26,037 bases of DNA from CAVSWN01 sp046728115 (GTDB lineage Bacteria > Acidobacteriota > Vicinamibacteria > Vicinamibacterales > CAVVIG01). The stretch's first letter is position 1, and every line of letters starts with the position of its first letter. Position numbers and translations under genes: made by a program. Of this stretch, positions 1 through 8,226 are shown piece after piece. The stretch lies in the NCBI GenBank assembly GCA_046728115.1, contig JBKPDW010000202.1:1-26037 (forward strand), read 5' to 3'. The notes under the pieces are model-generated. The model made no database searches and was not told where the DNA came from. It saw only the letters and a program-made list of their open reading frames with translations.

Positions 1-120
<120 letters not shown>

Positions 121-878
121 GTCCAACGTTTGCCGTCCCACTCCCAACTTGCGCCGAACACGACCGGCGTCACGGCTGAATCGACCGACGACACACCACC
201 GAACAAGACGACGCCGTTGCCGGCGCTCGCCATCGCGCTCGAGAGGGACGCATCGGGTCCGAAATCCGCCCGCTCGGTCCACGTGGTGCCGTCCCACTCC
301 CACGTGTCTCCGAGACCCGCCAGCCCGCTCTGGCCTCCGAACAGCACGACACGACTGCGTGCGACATCGAACGCCATCGCGTGGTTCTTGCGCGGCGTTG
401 GCCCGGTATCTTCCTGCTGCGTCCATTCCTCTCCATCCCATTCCCAGGTGTCGTTCATCAGCCGCGCGCCCGTCGATTCACCGCCAAACAACACCGTCCG
501 CTGACGCTGGCTGTCAAACGCTATCGAATGCTCGGCTCGACGGCCTGGCCCGGTCTCCGCGACCTGTGTCCACTCTTCACCGTCCCACTCCCAGGTATCG
601 CCAACGGCTGAAGGACCCGCCTGGCCTCCAAACAACACAACGCGATGACGTGCAGTGTCGTGTGTCATCGCGTGGTTGAATCGCTTGCTCGGCCCGATGT
701 CCACGACCTGCGTCCAGTCCGTTCCATCCCATTCCCAGGTGTCGTTGAAGGTCTCCGTCGACAAGGAATCGCCGCCGAAGAGGACAACGCGGTCGCGATC
801 CAGGTCGTACGCCATGGCATGACCGACCCGACGATGGGGGCCGCGGGCCCGTTTTTGAGTCCAGAGAAACCGGCTCAT
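121..878 (-). CDS. Kelch-repeat beta-propeller protein, C-terminus missing at contig end
   Basis: The reading frame starts at ATG 878, six bases after GAGGAGG (885-891), and stays open to the adapter junction, so the true stop is not in this window. About 252 residues are visible. They hold five tandem kelch-type units of roughly 50 residues, each with an HAM.FD..R.RVVLFGG strand pair followed by DTWEWDG..WTQ. Kelch units form the blades of a beta-propeller, usually a binding scaffold or a galactose-oxidase-like fold. No signal peptide is seen; the protein begins directly with MSRFLWTQ and enters the first blade at about residue 20. Function is not predictable from the repeats. The fifth unit is the most divergent, having lost the HAM.FD part. 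Confidence 0.85.
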
Positions 879-996
879 GGCCATCCTCCTCGGTCGATTC
901 AGAACTGCTGGTAAGGGAGAAGACAAAGACCAGACGGCGAGCGAGGCAAAGCTATGGCTCTGCCGCGCCGGCATCGAGCTCGATCCGAGGTTCGAG

Positions 997-1329
997 CTAC
1001 GCCTTCGGGATGGCCCCCTCGGGCGTCAGCTTGTCCACGGTCTGTGGCAGCACTTGTGCGAGCTTCTGCGCCAGCTCCTGCACGAGCAAGCCGGACTTCT
1101 GCGAAAGCTGTTGCAGTAAATCGGGGCCAAGGACCCTGTGCACGTCATCGGGGGAGAGCGGTTGATTGGCGCCCGTTCCCACCCACGACTTCACCGTTGC
1201 ACCCAGACCCTTGGTTTCGAATTCGTTGACCACGCCTTGCAGCCCGCCATGCTTCTCGAAGATGTCGCTCACGACGGACACCATGCCAGCACCAACGAGT
1301 CCACCGAGCAAGCCATCGAGCATCCCCAT
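997..1329 (-). CDS. YidB/DUF937 family protein
   Basis: A 110-residue protein beginning MGMLDGLLGGLVGAG, as in E. coli YidB and other DUF937 proteins. The N-terminus is a glycine-rich short hydrophobic helix. A middle segment (GGLQGVVNEFETKGLGATVKS) and a C-terminal helical part (LSPDDVHRVLG through LAQVLPQTVDKLTPEG) follow the family pattern, and full length agrees with it. The start at 1329 is fixed by GAGGAGG at 1336-1342, six bases upstream. The family is widespread in bacteria and its biochemical role is unknown. The kelch-repeat gene follows on the same strand after 118 bases. Confidence 0.85.
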   Translation of the reverse strand: MGMLDGLLGGLVGAGMVSVVSDIFEKHGGLQGVVNEFETKGLGATVKSWVGTGANQPLSPDDVHRVLGPDLLQQLSQKSGLLVQELAQKLAQVLPQTVDKLTPEGAIPKA

Positions 1330-1593
1330 GTTGCGCCTCCTCGCGGATGAGCCATTGCCGTGCTGAATCCGAAGTCAAACAATATCGTACCGAGGCGTGC
1401 GATCGCTCGGTCGAGCGGGTCGATCCGAATGGCGATCGTTTCGGCCCGAGCCTGCGCCAATTCCTAGATGTCCTCCGGTGCCCAGCGTGGTGGCGCGTTC
1501 GGTCGAACAGCGCGAAACACGGACGACACCGACAGCAAGCAAGGCCGGGAATTCGAGGCGTGCGATAAAGTGAACGTCCTCCAGGAGGCCCTT

Positions 1594-3213
1594 ATGCCAC
1601 GGATTCGTCGTATGTGCGTCGTGATCGCGGCCGCGACCCTCGCCGCGTACGGTTCCGCGCTCGCCAGGACGATCGACTTCGACGCCGCCACGATCGCCGA
1701 CATCAACGCGGCGTTCGACGCGGGCACGCTGACGTCCGAATCGCTGACGCGCATGTGCCTTGCGCGCATTGCTGCGTTCGACCGTCAGGGGCCGTCCCTG
1801 CACGCGGTGATCACGCTGAACCCGCAAGCGCTCGAGCAGGCACGCGCGCTCGACGCGGAGCGGAAAGCGAAGGGACGCCGATCGCCGCTTCACGGCATTC
1901 CGGTCGTCCTCAAGGACAACTACGACACGTTCGACATGCCGACGACGGGCGGATCGGTGCTGCTCGAAGGATCGATTCCGTCGAAGGACGCGTTCGTGGT
2001 GAAAAAGCTGCGCGATGCGGGCGCGATCATTCTCGCCAAAGTGAACATGTCGGAATTCGCGTCGGGCGGGACGTACAGCTCGCTCGGCGGCCAGTCGCTC
2101 AACCCACACGATCTGGCGCGAGGTCCTTCGGGATCGTCGGGGGGAACGGGCGTCGCGATCGCCGCGGCGTATGCGCCTATCGGGATGGGCACCGACACCG
2201 GTGGATCCATTCGAGGACCCGCGACCACGAACGGCATCGCGGCACTCAAGCCGACGCATGGCTTGCTCAGCCGCACGGGCATCATTCCGCTCGCGCTCAG
2301 CTTCGACACCGGCGGCCCGATGGCGCGCAGCGTCTACGACGTGGCGGCGGCGCTCGGTATCATGACCGGCGTCGATCCGGCCGACTCGGCGACGTCCAAA
2401 AGCGAAGGGCAATTTCAGACTGATTACACGAAGGGACTGAACCCCGACGCGCTGAAGGGAGCGCGGATCGGCGTCGCCAGGGATTTCACTGGCTCCGATC
2501 CCGACGTCGACTGGGTGATGGAAGCGTCGTTTGCGGCCATGAAAAAGGCAGGCGCGACGCTGGTCGACGTCCGATATCCGAAGTGGCTGCTTGACGTGAA
2601 GGGCGATTTCTACACCGCGATTCGGTATCCGGAGTTCGTCGTGCAGATCGCCGAGTACCTCGAGGGAACGGGACCGACGTATCCGAAAACGCTCGCGGAG
2701 ATGATCGATCGCGCCAACCAGTTCAACGGCACGCGCGGGGATGGCGCGCGCCCGAATCCGAGCCGCTGGACGCTGTTCAAGCGCGAGCTCGAGAGCGGCT
2801 CGACGACCGACTACCGCTACACCGCGGTCCACGACTACGGCCTGCCGATGGTGCGCGCTGTGGTCGAGGGGATATTCGAGGCGCAGCAGCTCGACGCGAT
2901 CGTGTACCCCACAGCCTCGCGACGGCCGGCGCTTATCGCGGCGACCGCCGGTGCCGGCACGAGCGCGGGATCGGCACTGTCCGCTGCAGGACTTGCCGCG
3001 ACCGACATCGCAAATCTGACCGGGTTCCCTGATCTGATCGTGCCGGCAGGGTTCACCGGCGACAGCCTGCCGGTGGGACTGTCGTTCTTCGGCCGCGCGT
3101 TCAGCGAGGCGAAGCTTCTGTCGATCGGCTACGCCTTCGAGCAGGCAACGAAGGCGCGTCGCCGTCCCGTTCATACGCCGGCGCTGTCGGGCGAGGCTGT
3201 GACCGTGCCGTAA
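1594..3213 (+). CDS. Exported amidase-signature family amidase
   Basis: A 539-residue amidase-signature hydrolase, a family that cleaves carboxamide bonds with a Ser-cisSer-Lys triad. Expected catalytic residues are present: Lys107 in VVLKDNY, cis-Ser181 in GPSGSSGG, and nucleophile Ser205 in GTDTGGSIRGPA. The 74- and 24-residue spacings match the family. The frame is open further upstream, but AGGAGG at 1583-1588 and a signal peptide (MPRIRRMCVVIAAATLAAYG, cleavage near SALA-R) identify ATG 1594 as the start. The mature enzyme is therefore probably periplasmic or secreted, unlike GatA, and is not the tRNA amidotransferase subunit. The substrate is unknown. A palindrome lies just after the stop. 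Confidence 0.93.
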   Translation: MPRIRRMCVVIAAATLAAYGSALARTIDFDAATIADINAAFDAGTLTSESLTRMCLARIAAFDRQGPSLHAVITLNPQALEQARALDAERKAKGRRSPLHGIPVVLKDNYDTFDMPTTGGSVLLEGSIPSKDAFVVKKLRDAGAIILAKVNMSEFASGGTYSSLGGQSLNPHDLARGPSGSSGGTGVAIAAAYAPIGMGTDTGGSIRGPATTNGIAALKPTHGLLSRTGIIPLALSFDTGGPMARSVYDVAAALGIMTGVDPADSATSKSEGQFQTDYTKGLNPDALKGARIGVARDFTGSDPDVDWVMEASFAAMKKAGATLVDVRYPKWLLDVKGDFYTAIRYPEFVVQIAEYLEGTGPTYPKTLAEMIDRANQFNGTRGDGARPNPSRWTLFKRELESGSTTDYRYTAVHDYGLPMVRAVVEGIFEAQQLDAIVYPTASRRPALIAATAGAGTSAGSALSAAGLAATDIANLTGFPDLIVPAGFTGDSLPVGLSFFGRAFSEAKLLSIGYAFEQATKARRRPVHTPALSGEAVTVP

Positions 3214-3223
3214 GCGCAAAAGA

Positions 3224-3288
3224 CGGCTCGAGCCGCAGTCTGACGCAGGCCGGACTGGAGCGTCCATGGGTTCGAGCCGATACGAACC
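3224..3288 (+). terminator. Possible terminator hairpins after the amidase gene
   Basis: A perfect 12-bp palindrome, CGGCTCGAGCCG, sits at 3224-3235, eleven bases after the stop. A second inverted repeat follows, GGTTCG (3269-3274) and CGAACC (3283-3288) around an 8-base loop. Neither has a T-run, so Rho-independent termination is uncertain. Confidence 0.3.
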
Positions 3289-3308
3289 GAGAGCTTTCCA
3301 AGGATTCA

Positions 3309-4394
3309 ATGCGTTTCCTCCTCAAAACAGTCCTGTCGCTTCTCGTCTTCACAGCCGCCTCGCCAACTGTCGCGGCAGCCGCGGATGGCCGCGTTCGCGG
3401 CATCGTGTCCGATGCATTGGGCGGCGTTCTGCCAGGGGTGACAGTGGTGGCCACCTCGCAGACAGGCCAGATCCTGGCGACCGCGGTCACGGACGGGACG
3501 GGCGGATACGTGCTGACGCTGCCGCCCGGACGCGTGACGCTGACGTTCGATCTCGAAGGCTTTTCGAGCGCGATTGCCGAAGCCGCCGTCGAACCGAATC
3601 GCGACGTGACCGTTGCGCCGCGCCTGGCCATGGCGCAGATGTCGGAGACCGTCGACGTCCATGGCGACGCGCCGGCCGATCCGCCGCCGCCGCCGGCATT
3701 CGTCGTCGCGCCCGTACCCAACCACGACCGTTCGTCCGTGTGTGGACCCGCAAAACCGGGCGCGGTTCCCGAATCCTTTGGAACCATCCAATCGCTTCGG
3801 CACGCCGCGGACAACGAGCTCTACGGAAAAGGCGATGAACTGCTGATCGATGGCGGCGCGTTCGACGGCCTCGAGGTTGGGCGAAATTTCGTCGTGCGCC
3901 GCCACTACGTCGTGAGCCGCGACCCGCTCGCGCTCATCGGGGAACACACCGCCGGCCTCGTCCAGATTGTTGCCGCCACCGACCACGATTCCGTGGCAGT
4001 AGTGGTCTACGCGTGCGATGCGTTGATGCGAGGCGACTATCTGTCGCCATTCAGGCCGGAACCCAGGCGTGCGCCCGAGCCGTTCGGCATTCCTGCCTAC
4101 GACAACGCGGCGAAGATTCTGTTTGGCGACATCGGGCAACTGCTGGGTGCACCCCGGCGGCTGATGGTCATCGACCGGGGCAGCGAACAGGACGTGCGAA
4201 TCGGACAGCGCTGGACGCTGTTCCGCCGCCGCCGCGTTGGCGCCGCCTCCGCCGTCATCGGCGACGCGATCGTCGTCTCCGTTCGCGACGACTCGGCGAC
4301 GGTTCGCATCGAGCACGCGACCGACGTGATTCAGTTCGGCGATTGGGCCGCACCGCAGCGTGCTGCGGCGGTCACGACACCGTCCCTTCGATAG
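3309..4394 (+). CDS. Secreted protein with carboxypeptidase-regulatory-like domain and repeated C-terminal motif
   Basis: A 361-residue protein with a signal peptide (about residues 1-25). Residues 27-105 form a carboxypeptidase-regulatory-like beta-sandwich (RVRGIVSDALGGVLPGVTV; TDGTGGYVLTLPPGRVTLTF). The next stretch, LAMAQMSETVDVHG, is what normally joins this domain to the plug of Acidobacteria-type TonB-dependent receptors, but no plug or barrel follows. Instead there is a polyproline linker (about 122-129) and a C-terminal part with two related motifs, LLIDGGAFDGLEVGRNFVVR (about 178) and LMVIDRGSEQDVRIGQRWTL (about 285). These resemble small beta-barrel repeats seen in FlgT C-terminal or LysM-associated proteins. 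AAGGA at about 3299-3303 supports the start. The function is unknown; it is probably periplasmic or outer-membrane associated. Confidence 0.8.
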   Translation: MRFLLKTVLSLLVFTAASPTVAAAADGRVRGIVSDALGGVLPGVTVVATSQTGQILATAVTDGTGGYVLTLPPGRVTLTFDLEGFSSAIAEAAVEPNRDVTVAPRLAMAQMSETVDVHGDAPADPPPPPAFVVAPVPNHDRSSVCGPAKPGAVPESFGTIQSLRHAADNELYGKGDELLIDGGAFDGLEVGRNFVVRRHYVVSRDPLALIGEHTAGLVQIVAATDHDSVAVVVYACDALMRGDYLSPFRPEPRRAPEPFGIPAYDNAAKILFGDIGQLLGAPRRLMVIDRGSEQDVRIGQRWTLFRRRRVGAASAVIGDAIVVSVRDDSATVRIEHATDVIQFGDWAAPQRAAAVTTPSLR

Positions 4395-4416
4395 GAGCGG
4401 GTCACGGCCAATTCAG

Positions 4417-4431
4417 TGCCGGTGCCCGGCA
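4417..4431. terminator. Small hairpin between convergent genes
   Basis: TGCCGG (4417-4422) and CCGGCA (4426-4431) form a perfect stem with a three-base loop in the 83-base gap between two convergent genes. It could end transcription on both strands, but no T-run follows on either side. Confidence 0.3.
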
Positions 4432-4477
4432 GCAGATTGACCGCAAAGGGCGCGAGCGAGGCCTTGCCGGCGCCGTG

Positions 4478-5761
4478 CTATCTGAAGACGAGGCGATCCT
4501 TCCGCAGTTTCGCCGAGACGCCGGCGTTACGGTCCGCAACTTCGCCAATCGTGTACTCGACTGAGCTGCCAAGCACGATCGCGATCTCGGAAGGCGTGAG
4601 GCTGTAGTCCTGTTCGAGCCATTGGCCGAGGCCGGAGGTCGCGGCACGCAACGCATCCTCGAGCGTGCCGCCCAAGCCCACCGTCATGATGTGCGTCGGC
4701 GACTCGACGCGAGGCGTGGCCAGCGGCTTGTTTGGAATCACGTCGACGGTGAATTCCACGTCCATTGACGTCTCGAGCGCGTTGCCATTCAGCTCGCCAT
4801 CACCCTGGACCGCGTGGCCATCGCCGACGTAGAGCAGCGCGCCTGGCTGCTGCACGGCGAGATACACCGTCGCGCCTTCGATGATCTCGTTGAAATCCAT
4901 GTTGCCGCCGAAACGGCCGGAGTCGCCGGTCGGCGGCGGCGCGGATCCGAAGCCCGTCGCCACGGCGACGCAGCCGAGCATCGGACGGACCGGTACCGTG
5001 AAATTCTTGAGATGCTCGGACGGCGTTTCCAGCATCGCGACGCCGCGCTGGCGATCGAGCCGCCACCGCACGTTCTTGAAACCGTCCTTCATCTTGACGG
5101 CGAATTCCGGGTCCAGCGCACGCCCTACGATCCCGTCGTCGCTTATCGCCCAGTCGCGATTGAGCCGGATGCGGTTCAGGCGGACAACGAGCACATCCCC
5201 GGGCATCGCCGTCTCGACGTAGAACGGCCCTGTCTGCGGATTGCCACCGAGCACCCGGGTGACGTCTCTTTCGTCGGTGCCGCCGGCGTCGACCGTGGTC
5301 GTGTGCACGGTGTCACCAGGCCAGACATGGAGCACCGGAGGATTCGAGGCAGAGAACTGACGATGAAACGTCGTCGGTACGAACTCGTGGCGTTGCGGAG
5401 GTCCGGTGGGCCTCGTCGGGAGACGCTTCGCCGACCATGGCCTCGTAAAGTTATTCCGCACGTCCTTGTCCGTGTGCACGCGCGTGCCCGACATCCCGTC
5501 GCCGGCGATGGTGCCGGTGTATTCGTCGCTTGCGTCATCGTTCTTGAACGTGAACCGAATGGCATTACCGGTCACGGCGCCAGTCAGCGTTCTGCGACCG
5601 ATCGTGGCGGTCAGCACCGCGCCGTCGAGTTTCAGCGTCAGTCTTTGAGACAATGCATTGCCGAACACCTCCTCCGTCATCAACCAGTCGCCCGCGACGG
5701 TCGTCTGCGCGAGCAGCATTGTCGGAGTCAGACACAGGATGAACGCGAGATGCTTCAACAC
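4478..5761 (-). CDS. Exported acetamidase/formamidase family protein
   Basis: A 427-residue protein of the FmdA/AmdA family, which hydrolyses formamide, acetamide or related short amides. Diagnostic stretches include VLHVWPGDTVHTTTVDAGG, GPFYVETAMPGDVLVVRL, RPMLGCVAVATG, GGNMDFNEIIEGATVYLAVQ, GALLYVGDGHAVQGDGE and the end segment THIMTVGLGGTLEDALRAA. Unlike cytoplasmic members, it carries a signal peptide (LKHLAFILCLTPTMLLAQ) and an extra beta-rich region of about 100 residues before the catalytic domain, so export is likely. The start is GTG at 5761, set by GAGGAGG at 5767-5773, five bases upstream. Its opposite-strand neighbour is another unrelated secreted protein, and an exported amidase lies about 3 kb away. 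Confidence 0.9.
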   Translation of the reverse strand: MLKHLAFILCLTPTMLLAQTTVAGDWLMTEEVFGNALSQRLTLKLDGAVLTATIGRRTLTGAVTGNAIRFTFKNDDASDEYTGTIAGDGMSGTRVHTDKDVRNNFTRPWSAKRLPTRPTGPPQRHEFVPTTFHRQFSASNPPVLHVWPGDTVHTTTVDAGGTDERDVTRVLGGNPQTGPFYVETAMPGDVLVVRLNRIRLNRDWAISDDGIVGRALDPEFAVKMKDGFKNVRWRLDRQRGVAMLETPSEHLKNFTVPVRPMLGCVAVATGFGSAPPPTGDSGRFGGNMDFNEIIEGATVYLAVQQPGALLYVGDGHAVQGDGELNGNALETSMDVEFTVDVIPNKPLATPRVESPTHIMTVGLGGTLEDALRAATSGLGQWLEQDYSLTPSEIAIVLGSSVEYTIGEVADRNAGVSAKLRKDRLVFR

Positions 5762-5860
5762 GACGCCCTCCTCGAATGCGACTTCGCGAAGATGTCGGAC
5801 ACGACCGCGTGACCGACATCAGCGGGTCTTCAAGGCCGTGGTTTACGAAGCTTCGAAGAA

Positions 5861-6445
5861 TCAATCGAGCTGCTGTACCTCTCGATATCGGAAACAACCG
5901 ACGAGGTGATCGTTCACCATCCCAACCGCCTGCATGTGCGCATACACGACGGTCGAACCGACGAAGCTGAATCCGCGCTGCTTGAGGTCCTTGCTGAACG
6001 CGTCTGATTCGCGTGACGTCGTCGGAATCTCGCTCGTCGCCTTCCACCGATTCACACGAGGCCGTCCATCGACGAACCGCCAGCAATAGGTGTTGAAACT
6101 TCCAAACTCGTCCTGTATCGCGACAAACGCCCGGGCGTTGCGCACAGCCGCTTCGATTTTCAGGCGGTTTCGAATGATCCCTGGATCCGCGGTGAGCTTC
6201 TGGATCCGTTTTCCCGTGTATCGCGCCACCTTGTGCGGATCGAATTGACTGAAGGCGCGGCGATAACCTTCGCGTTTCTTGAGCACGATGGACCAGCTGA
6301 GTCCGGCTTGAGCGGCTTCGAGCACGAGGAATTCGAAGTGCTTGCGATCGTCGTTGACAGGGACGCCCCACTCGCGATCGTGGTAGTCGAGCATCAGCGA
6401 ATTGTCCAACCCGACCCACGTACATCGTTTCACCCGCGTCCCCAT
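5861..6445 (-). CDS. tag: DNA-3-methyladenine glycosylase I
   Basis: A 194-residue Tag-type glycosylase, which removes 3-methyladenine from alkylated DNA in base excision repair. E. coli Tag features align directly: zinc ligands Cys8, His22, His180 and Cys184, the catalytic-region Glu43 in FLVLEAAQAGLSW (E. coli Glu38), the helix-hairpin-helix segment around LTADPGIIRNRLKIEAAVRNA, and GFSFVGSTVVYAHMQAVGMVNDH. Homology begins at RCTWVGLDN, so ATG 6445 (or the adjacent ATG 6448) is the likely start. The frame stays open upstream to 6625, and ATG 6520 with AAGG nearby is a possible longer start. The ribosome site at 6445 is weak. It is divergent from the regulator gene at 6723. Confidence 0.92.
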   Translation of the reverse strand: MGTRVKRCTWVGLDNSLMLDYHDREWGVPVNDDRKHFEFLVLEAAQAGLSWSIVLKKREGYRRAFSQFDPHKVARYTGKRIQKLTADPGIIRNRLKIEAAVRNARAFVAIQDEFGSFNTYCWRFVDGRPRVNRWKATSEIPTTSRESDAFSKDLKQRGFSFVGSTVVYAHMQAVGMVNDHLVGCFRYREVQQLD

Positions 6446-6695
6446 CATGGCAGCTCGATCCTCGGGTCCATATTCCTCCACACGCCGGGACCTTGCCAAC
6501 TCATCTCTGTCGCGATGCATCACAACCTTCGGCCCGATCGAGGTCGCGGTGAACATCGCCGTCCTGTTGCAGATCGTTGGCGCCATGAAACCGATGCGTG
6601 GCGGATAACGGTCTTCGTTCGACAATTCCGAGGACTGCTGCGGCTGATCGTGGTTGCCAGGAAATCGGCGTCGGCTACTTTTGCGAAAAGCCGTC

Positions 6696-6704
6696 TGATA
6701 CGAT
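6696..6704 (+). promoter_or_regulatory. Candidate extended -10 element
   Basis: TGATACGAT matches an extended -10 (TGn plus TACGAT) and lies 18 bases before the TTG start of the regulator gene. The same nine bases recur at 21601-21609 before the delta' gene. No convincing -35 accompanies it. Confidence 0.3.
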
Positions 6705-6722
6705 GCGAAGCGTCGGTACCAG

Positions 6723-8075
6723 TTGCCACGCTATCGCTTCAGCGAGTTCATCCTGTCGCCACGTCGCCGGCTGCTCGTGTTCGACGGGCGCGAGCGGCCG
6801 CTGATCCCGCGCTACTTCGATCTGCTGGTCTTCCTCATCGAGCATCGTCACGAAGCAGTGCATCGCCGCGACATTTTCGACAGCGTCTGGAACGACGTCG
6901 TTGTCTCCGACAGCGCGCTCAGCCAGGCGATTCGAACGATTCGCCGAACGCTCGGCGACGATTCGCGGGATCCGCGCTTTATTCGCACGGTGTCCCGGCA
7001 CGGATATCGCTTCGTGTTTCCCGAGGTCGTCGAAGAAGAGGACGGTGACGAGTGGCCCGCGGTTGAACACGCGGCGCCTCCGGCGGAATCAGCATCCATA
7101 CCCGATCCGTACGAACCTTTGTTGCAGCGCCTGACTGGAGTCACAGTCGATCTCGACGGCGAGGAGGATCAACGGGAAGCCGCTGAACTGCTGCACGGGC
7201 TCGGCACGGCGGAAGCGCTGCGGCGCCTCGGGACGCGTCCGCGCCACGCGTATGCCCGGGCGCTGCTGCGAGACACGCGGTGGGATACACCGGACGCCGG
7301 CCCGGTGCCGATTCTTCGCGAGCCGTCGTCGCTTGCCGTCGCGTCGGCCCTGATCCAACTCCGACTCCGGCGCGCGTCCCGAATTGCGGCCGCGCGATGG
7401 GCCGGCGCGTCACTCGCCGCTGGCATGGCAGGTGTCGTCGGCGGTGCAGTCGGGGGCTTGTTGCTGGCCCTGGCGCCGGGAAGTGCGGCATCAGTTGCTC
7501 TGGTTGTCGTTCTCGCGACAATTGGCGGTTTCAGCGGCGCGGCGGGCGGCGCGAGTGTCGGCGCAGCGCTGTCGATTGCGGAAGCCGTCGCGAAATCCAA
7601 ACGAACCGCCGCCCTCATCCTCGGCGGTGCGATCGGAGGCGGCCTGGTCGGTTTCGCCGCCGAGTGGCTCGCCCGATGGAGCCTCGCCGGCCTCGTTGGA
7701 TTGCACCTCGATATCAGCGGTGGTCTGGAGGGCCTGGCGATCGGCGGCGCCGCCGGGCTTGGCTACGCGCTGGCGACGTCGCGAACTCAAGGTCTCGCCG
7801 CGCCCCGGGGCGGACAACGGCTGACGACCGCCGGCATCGTGGCCGGCACGTGCGGCCTGTCTGCGCTGGTGCTGGCGTTGGCAGGCCGTCCGCTCGTAGG
7901 CGGGACGATTCATGCCATCGCGCAGGCGTCGCACGGTTCACAAGCCACGCTGACTCCGCTGGCCGCGCTCATCGGCGAAGCGGATTTCGGCCCTGCTACA
8001 CGGGCCATCATCGGCACGGGAGAAGGCGCACTCTTCGGCTTCGGATTGGCATTGGGGCTCACGCGCCGGCCGTAA
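6723..8075 (+). CDS. Membrane-anchored winged-helix transcriptional regulator (CadC/ToxR-like)
   Basis: A 450-residue protein. Residues 1-100 are an OmpR/PhoB-type winged helix (FDLLVFLIEHRHEAVHRRDI, then SDSALSQAIRTIRRTLGDD and FIRTVSRHGYRFVFPE), the DNA-binding domain of CadC/ToxR-like one-component regulators. A charged linker and a short helical region reach residue 215. Residues 225-448 contain about six hydrophobic segments full of glycine-zipper patterns (GGAVGG, GGFSGAAGGASVG, GGAIGGGLVG, GGLEGLAIGGAAGLG). The winged helix would stay in the cytoplasm while the C-terminus spans the membrane several times, unlike the single-helix CadC layout. An in-frame TGA at 6696-6698 rules out a start further upstream, leaving TTG 6723. 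Targets and signal are unknown. Confidence 0.85.
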   Translation: MPRYRFSEFILSPRRRLLVFDGRERPLIPRYFDLLVFLIEHRHEAVHRRDIFDSVWNDVVVSDSALSQAIRTIRRTLGDDSRDPRFIRTVSRHGYRFVFPEVVEEEDGDEWPAVEHAAPPAESASIPDPYEPLLQRLTGVTVDLDGEEDQREAAELLHGLGTAEALRRLGTRPRHAYARALLRDTRWDTPDAGPVPILREPSSLAVASALIQLRLRRASRIAAARWAGASLAAGMAGVVGGAVGGLLLALAPGSAASVALVVVLATIGGFSGAAGGASVGAALSIAEAVAKSKRTAALILGGAIGGGLVGFAAEWLARWSLAGLVGLHLDISGGLEGLAIGGAAGLGYALATSRTQGLAAPRGGQRLTTAGIVAGTCGLSALVLALAGRPLVGGTIHAIAQASHGSQATLTPLAALIGEADFGPATRAIIGTGEGALFGFGLALGLTRRP

Positions 8076-8185
8076 ATGCAGATCAAACCCGCGAATTCTC
8101 ACTGCTCATCAAAATCTCACCGGGCCGTCACGCTCCGCTGAAGACTTGAACCGGCCGATTGTCGATGCTTCGGGGTACGCGCTGG

Positions 8186-8203
8186 GGCCGTAGGTTCACG
8201 GCC
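8186..8203 (+). promoter_or_regulatory. Small hairpin in the yjbQ leader
   Basis: GGCCGT (8186-8191) and ACGGCC (8198-8203) can pair around a six-base loop, ending 12 bases before the GGAGG ribosome site at 8216-8220. It might affect translation. The 151-base leader shows no recognisable TPP riboswitch core. Confidence 0.25.
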
Positions 8204-8226
8204 GCGCGTATGCCCGGAGGCTTTTG

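Noticed and set aside
121..878. DNA direct repeats of about 150 bp as a mobile or satellite repeat
   Set aside because: They are explained by tandem kelch units of one coding frame.
1375..3309. 644-codon minus-strand open frame
   Set aside because: Antisense to the amidase, Arg-rich, without family motifs; a GC-rich shadow frame.
3306..4316. 336-codon minus-strand open frame
   Set aside because: Antisense to the secreted carboxypeptidase-regulatory-domain protein, with shadow-like composition and no domain.
6402..6608. 68-codon plus-strand frame with a hydrophobic end, between tag and the regulator
   Set aside because: It overlaps the start of tag, has no ribosome site and no recognised family; evidence is insufficient to call a gene.
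8076..8226. TPP riboswitch before yjbQ
   Set aside because: No CUGAGA-type or other TPP core motif is visible, only a small hairpin near the ribosome site.
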